Shown here: piece by piece, positions 28,545 to 32,596 of the stretch | Layout: each line of letters begins with the position of its first letter | How positions within the stretch are numbered: position 1 is the first letter of the stretch | Source of the DNA: an uncultured Rhodothermaceae bacterium | Lineage (GTDB): Bacteria; Bacteroidota; Rhodothermia; Rhodothermales; Salinibacteraceae | DNA: 32,596 nt | Assembly: GCA_913056335.1 (NCBI GenBank) | Contig: CAJXLX010000030.1 | Span: 1 to 32,596, forward strand | Direction of reading: 5' to 3' | Notes under the pieces: model-generated | Database searches by the model: none | Seen by the model: only the letters and a program-made list of their open reading frames with translations | Told to the model about the DNA's origin: nothing | Program-made: the position numbers and the translations under genes

Positions 28545-28889
28545 TTACTGCTGGATAGGAAAATGCCACCCGCAAGGTTCACAGAGAAAATTATTGCCAC
28601 TTATATTTCTGAGACAGCAAACACTTCCTGTACCCTGTACTGTGCAACCTGCCGCTTTACAGCCACTTTGTAAACCTTTTTGAGAACACTGGTTCAAGAG
28701 TGTGCTTGCATTGAGAGCACTTTGACTGTCGATGAGTAATTTCGTCGCTCCCACTTCTAACAGGACTTGCTCCGTGTCAGTGCTATTCTCAACAATTGGC
28801 TCCGGATTATCTGGCTCCGGGTCACCCACTTCTGCCGTAAATCCAACGAGGAAAACAGCAGCTAAAAGTACTGCACATAGTGATCGCAT
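28545..28889 (-). CDS. Small secreted cysteine-rich protein (114 aa), unknown function
   Basis: Signal peptide MRSLCAVLLAAVFLVGFTAEV; C-terminal pattern C-x8-C-x4-C-x8-CC-x10-C-x2-C; same strand as and upstream of the beta-propeller gene. Confidence 0.65.
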   Translation of the reverse strand: MRSLCAVLLAAVFLVGFTAEVGDPEPDNPEPIVENSTDTEQVLLEVGATKLLIDSQSALNASTLLNQCSQKGLQSGCKAAGCTVQGTGSVCCLRNISGNNFLCEPCGWHFPIQQ

Positions 28890-29000
28890 AGCGTTGCGTT
28901 ATTTTTGATGAATGCTTTTAACGGACGCTTTTTAGAGAGAGAGACAGGAAACTATCAAGGTATATCACTCTGCCTATCGGTCATTCACAGAAGTTAAATA

Positions 29001-29037
29001 AATATAAAAAGAGACGCCCTCTTCCGAGAGCGCCTCT
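29001..29037 (-). terminator. Rho-independent terminator of the MFS gene
   Basis: On the minus strand: agaggcgctct-cggaag-agggcgtctct (two G-U wobbles) followed by tttttatattt. Confidence 0.8.
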
Positions 29038-29066
29038 GGAGTTGTTGAGATATGTGGACTACGTGT

Positions 29067-30539
29067 TTACGACGCCTGCCCGGCCGCAATGTCGGCGGCT
29101 TCGTGTTCTTGGGACATCTGTTCGAGCGTTTTGCCCATCGTTTCTTCGATGTACTGCTGCACGAAGACAAACGCAATCACGCCAAAGGCCGCATAGGTGC
29201 CGTATGCTATGCCCAGTCCCACACTGGCAAGCAGCACCGGGAAGGTCATGGTAATCGCAAAGTTCGAGAGCCACTGCACCAGTCCAGCCATCGCCAGCGC
29301 CGCGCCACGGAAGCGGTTCGGAAACATCTCGCCGAGCATCACCCACATGATGGGCCCCCACGAGAACGCAAAGAACGCAATGTAGGCGTTCGCTGCCAGC
29401 AGCGCGACCAGCCCGGCATCATCGCTGAGCTGCAGGCCTCCATCTGGGCCCAGCCCGCCTGTGCTGAAGACGTAAGCCATCACCCCGAGCGCGGCGGCCT
29501 GCCCCAGCGCGCCGATCAGCAGGAGCGGGCGGCGCCCCACTTTGTCGATGAGCGCAATCGCAATGAAGGTGAATCCGACATTTACCGAGCCGCTAATCAC
29601 GTTCTGCATGAGCGCGCTCGACTCGTCGAATCCAGCGGCCTGCCAGAGCGTGGCGCCGTAGTAAAAGATCACGTTGATGCCGGTAAACTGCTGCAAGGCG
29701 GCAAGCCCGAGTCCGACCCACACAATCGGATGCACGCGTCCGGTGTGCTCGCTAATAATGTCAGAGAGGCGCGGCTTGCGCGTGTCGAGCACAGTGTCTT
29801 TGATGTCGGCCACGGTCTGCCTGGCCTTCTCTTTGGCGTTGAGCAGCCGCTGAAGCACATCCTGCGCCTCGCCGTCGCGCCCTGCGGCCACCAGGTAGCG
29901 CGGCGACTCGGGGATAAAGAGCAGGCTAATCAGAAAGATGGATCCGGGGATGATCTCCACCCAGTACATCCAGCGCCACGCCGGAAAGTCAAGCCAGAAC
30001 AGGTCGGATGCGCTTCCAGCCGCACCCGCAATGAGGTAGTTGCTCAGGAACGCAATGAACAGCCCGACCACAATCATGAGCTGCTGCAACGTGGCCATGC
30101 GTCCGCGGATGTGGGCGGGCGAGATCTCGCTGATGTAGGCGGGCGCTAAGACGCTGGCGGCGCCCACCGCGACGCCACCGATAATCCGAAAGAAGACGAA
30201 CGGCGCCGAACTCCAGGCTACGCCCGAGCCCCATGCACTAAAGATAAACAGGCATGCAGTGGCGATCATCACCAGGCGACGGCCATACTTATCGGCCACC
30301 GTCCCCGCAAAGAACGCCCCCACCGCGCTTCCCAGTAGCATCGACGCCACGTTGAAGCCCGTGCCCACGGCATCGGAGTTAAACGCTTCTTGCAGCGCAT
30401 CAACCGTGCCGTTGATGACGCCGCTGTCGAATCCAAACAGAAAGCCGCCCAGGGCTGCCGCCATCGAAATCAGGATGACCATCAGGGTGTTGCCCTGGCC
30501 TTCTTCGGGCGCGGGGATCTCTAACTCGTTGTCTTGCAT
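29067..30539 (-). CDS. Sugar porter family MFS transporter (XylE/GLUT-like)
   Basis: GGFLFGFDSGVINGTVDAL, FFAGTVADKYGRRLVMI, PAYISEISPAHIRGRMATLQQLMIVVGLF, PESPRYLVAAGRDGEA, QQFTGINVIFYYG, DKVGRRPLL. Start at MQDNELEIP (cat at 30537-30539). Confidence 0.95.
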   Translation of the reverse strand: MQDNELEIPAPEEGQGNTLMVILISMAAALGGFLFGFDSGVINGTVDALQEAFNSDAVGTGFNVASMLLGSAVGAFFAGTVADKYGRRLVMIATACLFIFSAWGSGVAWSSAPFVFFRIIGGVAVGAASVLAPAYISEISPAHIRGRMATLQQLMIVVGLFIAFLSNYLIAGAAGSASDLFWLDFPAWRWMYWVEIIPGSIFLISLLFIPESPRYLVAAGRDGEAQDVLQRLLNAKEKARQTVADIKDTVLDTRKPRLSDIISEHTGRVHPIVWVGLGLAALQQFTGINVIFYYGATLWQAAGFDESSALMQNVISGSVNVGFTFIAIALIDKVGRRPLLLIGALGQAAALGVMAYVFSTGGLGPDGGLQLSDDAGLVALLAANAYIAFFAFSWGPIMWVMLGEMFPNRFRGAALAMAGLVQWLSNFAITMTFPVLLASVGLGIAYGTYAAFGVIAFVFVQQYIEETMGKTLEQMSQEHEAADIAAGQAS

Positions 30540-30593
30540 GGAGACAGGTCGGTCGGTGCGCGTGAATGAGCAGGAGCGTGCAATGTACAAATG

Positions 30594-32596
30594 CTACGGC
30601 AGGGATGCCACCTCGGCGTTTTGGACGCGCAGCGTGTGGGCAGCGTCGAGGGCCGCACCATCAACCTGAATGTGCAGTTGCTGCGTGTCGGCATTGTAGT
30701 GGAAGCCGTTGTTTTCGGCAACGGCCTGGGCCGAGTCGCGCTGCGGCAGGCTGGTGCCGTTGTGCATCACCGCCGTGGGAGCGCTGCTCAGGCGGTGCAC
30801 GGTGGGCGCAAGCGTGCGTGCGGCGGGCTGATCTTCGTACGTCCCGGTAGTCGCTTCTACGGTTACGTCGATCACCGGGGTGCCGTCTACCGTGTGCTGC
30901 GTCTGGTGCAGCGCCGTGGTGGCGTAGGCGCCGTTGTCGTAGGCCAGCGTGCTGCCGTCGTCTTCGTAGAGCGAAGCGCTATGGCGCGCATCAGGACCGG
31001 GGTAGACGTCCAGGTGCAGTTCGTCTTGGGGCTGTGCGCCGGTGTGAGGGGCCACCGGACGCATCGGGATGATGCTTCCGGCCCGCACAAACAGCGGCAT
31101 CTCGTCGAGCGGCGCGTCTACGGTGGCGGACTGTCCACCAGCGTACGCGTCTCCGCTCCAGTAATGAATCCACGTGCCTTGGGGCAGTTCAACGGTCTTT
31201 TCGCGCTGCCCTTCGGTCATGACGGGGGCGACGAGGAAGGCATCCCCAAAGAGATAGGCATCGTCATAATTCGCAAGCGCCGGGTTGTCCGCATCCGCAA
31301 AAAAGAGGGGACGCGTGAGCGGCATGCCAGTGGTGTGGTTTTCGTGCGCCAGGGTGTACAGATACGGCATGAGGCGGTAGCGCAGTTGCACGTAATCGCG
31401 CACGATGGATGTCGTTTCCTCGCTGAAGCGCGTGGGCTCGGTCGCCTGGTCGTCTACGCCGTGGGGGCGCATGGTGGGCGTGAAAGCGCCGTGTTGCAGC
31501 CAGCGCGTGTAGAGCTCGTCGGTGGTGGTACCGTTGGTGAATCCGCCCAGATCAGAGCTGTAGTAGGCCAGTCCCGACAGGCTCATGTTCAGCAGCATGG
31601 GCGGCTGCGACTGCAAGCCCGTGAAGCTACGCCCCACATCGCCCGACCACAGGAACGTGCTGTAGCGCTGGATGCCTGCGGACCCGGCGCGCGTCAGATT
31701 GACCAAGCGCTGGTTGGGGCGCCAGTCGCGGTAGCCGTCGAACAGCGTCTTGGCCCAGAGCAGGTTGTAGGCGTTGTGGACGGAGGCTACGCTGCCCTCG
31801 TAGTGCCGCATACTATCGGGATGTTCTTCGGGCTCGCCGAGATCGGTCCAGAGTCCGCCCATCTCTTCACCCATGAAGACGGGGTACTGCCCCCACCACC
31901 AGGCGCGGGCAGCGGGATTCGTGAGGTCAACCAACGCGGCCTGACAGCCTGCGTCGCTGCTGGCCACTGATTCGGTACACGACCACCAGTTGTCGATGAG
32001 GTACGTATCGCCGCTATCGTTCTGGGCGAAGTAGCCCGCCTGGTCGCCCTCCTCGAAGAGGCCCGATTCAGGGACGAGGAAGGGTTCGGTGATGGCAATG
32101 GTCTGCACGCCGTCGTTGCGCAGGTCGCGCATCATTTGAAAAGGCTCGGGGAAGCGCTCGCGGTTCCAGCGCAAATCGCCCATGTGCTCGAACCAGTAGA
32201 GGTCGAGAATAAGCCCGTCGATGGGGATATCGTTGGTGCGCAGTTCGTCGACAATGTCGCGAGCGTCGTCTTCGGTGCGGTAGCCGTACTTCGACTGGAT
32301 GTAGCCGAGCGCCCACTTTGGCGGCATGGGCTGGCGTCCGGTGAGCGCGGTGTACTGCTCTAATTGGGCCGGGACGTCGGGGCTTGCCATCAGGTAGTAG
32401 GTGAGAGCACCGCCTTCGACATCCACCGAAAATGTGTTCGGATTGGCAGCTCCGATGTCGAAGCGCGTGGGCCAGGTGGTATCCACGTACAGTCCGTATC
32501 CGCTACTGGTAACAGCCAGCGGCACGTTCACCTTCATCTGAGGCGGCGCCTCGTGGTAGCCGGACTGCTGCGTGTTGTAGAGGTCAACGGCCTTGC
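30594..32596 (-). CDS. Glycoside hydrolase family 31 (alpha-glucosidase/alpha-xylosidase-like), 5' end outside the window
   Basis: PPKWALGYIQSKYGYRTEDDARDIVDELRTNDIPIDGLILDLYWFEHMGDLRWN, GLWTDLGEPEEHP, FLWSGDVGRSFTGLQSQPPMLLNMSLSGLAYYSSDLGGF. Frame stays open past 32537 to the window edge. Confidence 0.93.
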   Translation of the reverse strand, partial: KAVDLYNTQQSGYHEAPPQMKVNVPLAVTSSGYGLYVDTTWPTRFDIGAANPNTFSVDVEGGALTYYLMASPDVPAQLEQYTALTGRQPMPPKWALGYIQSKYGYRTEDDARDIVDELRTNDIPIDGLILDLYWFEHMGDLRWNRERFPEPFQMMRDLRNDGVQTIAITEPFLVPESGLFEEGDQAGYFAQNDSGDTYLIDNWWSCTESVASSDAGCQAALVDLTNPAARAWWWGQYPVFMGEEMGGLWTDLGEPEEHPDSMRHYEGSVASVHNAYNLLWAKTLFDGYRDWRPNQRLVNLTRAGSAGIQRYSTFLWSGDVGRSFTGLQSQPPMLLNMSLSGLAYYSSDLGGFTNGTTTDELYTRWLQHGAFTPTMRPHGVDDQATEPTRFSEETTSIVRDYVQLRYRLMPYLYTLAHENHTTGMPLTRPLFFADADNPALANYDDAYLFGDAFLVAPVMTEGQREKTVELPQGTWIHYWSGDAYAGGQSATVDAPLDEMPLFVRAGSIIPMRPVAPHTGAQPQDELHLDVYPGPDARHSASLYEDDGSTLAYDNGAYATTALHQTQHTVDGTPVIDVTVEATTGTYEDQPAARTLAPTVHRLSSAPTAVMHNGTSLPQRDSAQAVAENNGFHYNADTQQLHIQVDGAALDAAHTLRVQNAEVASLP

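Noticed and set aside
29052-31970. Plus-strand ORFs of 365 aa and 459 aa opposite the MFS and GH31 genes
   Set aside because: Antisense to well-supported genes; Arg/His/Gln-rich translations without motifs.
1-32596. CRISPR arrays, tRNA/rRNA genes, prophage or transposase genes
   Set aside because: Scanned for regularly spaced repeats, TPsiC-like motifs and transposase-like ORFs; none could be supported.

Overview
This is a 32.6 kb chromosomal window, GC-rich apart from a visibly AT-richer stretch at about 28.4-29.0 kb. Gene content (SusC-type TonB receptor, DUF5683 protein, serine-palmitoyltransferase-like enzyme, cytochrome bd, 6-bladed beta-propeller protein) points to the Bacteroidota/Rhodothermota, possibly a Salinibacter-like halophile; the taxonomy is inferred. 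I support about 25 protein-coding genes: TonB receptor, brnA with a brnT remnant, Zn-alcohol dehydrogenase, CaiB/BaiF CoA-transferase, cydAB, two tandem ssb genes, acyl-CoA dehydrogenase, purQ, rhomboid protease, HAD phosphatase, GNAT + SPT-like pair, DUF5683, parB, parA, UvrD-family helicase, small GNAT, two FtsX/MacB permeases, rpiA, a beta-propeller protein, a small secreted Cys-rich protein, a sugar MFS transporter and a GH31 glycosidase (truncated by the window edge). No tRNA, rRNA, CRISPR array or transposase was recognised. The main points of interest are: (1) a UvrD-type helicase ending in an SSB-like acidic tip (EPDDGLPF), in the same window as an SSB ending EPDDDLPF and a tandem SSB paralogue with a degenerate tip; (2) an orphan brnA antitoxin with a 5'-truncated brnT, flanked by two copies of a 44-bp hairpin repeat; (3) an SPT-like enzyme next to a GNAT acyltransferase, a plausible sphingo-/sulfonolipid module; (4) a small secreted Cys-rich protein upstream of a secreted beta-propeller gene in an AT-rich pocket; (5) a perfect 32-bp palindrome and a ~137-bp MITE-like imperfect inverted repeat flanking rpiA.
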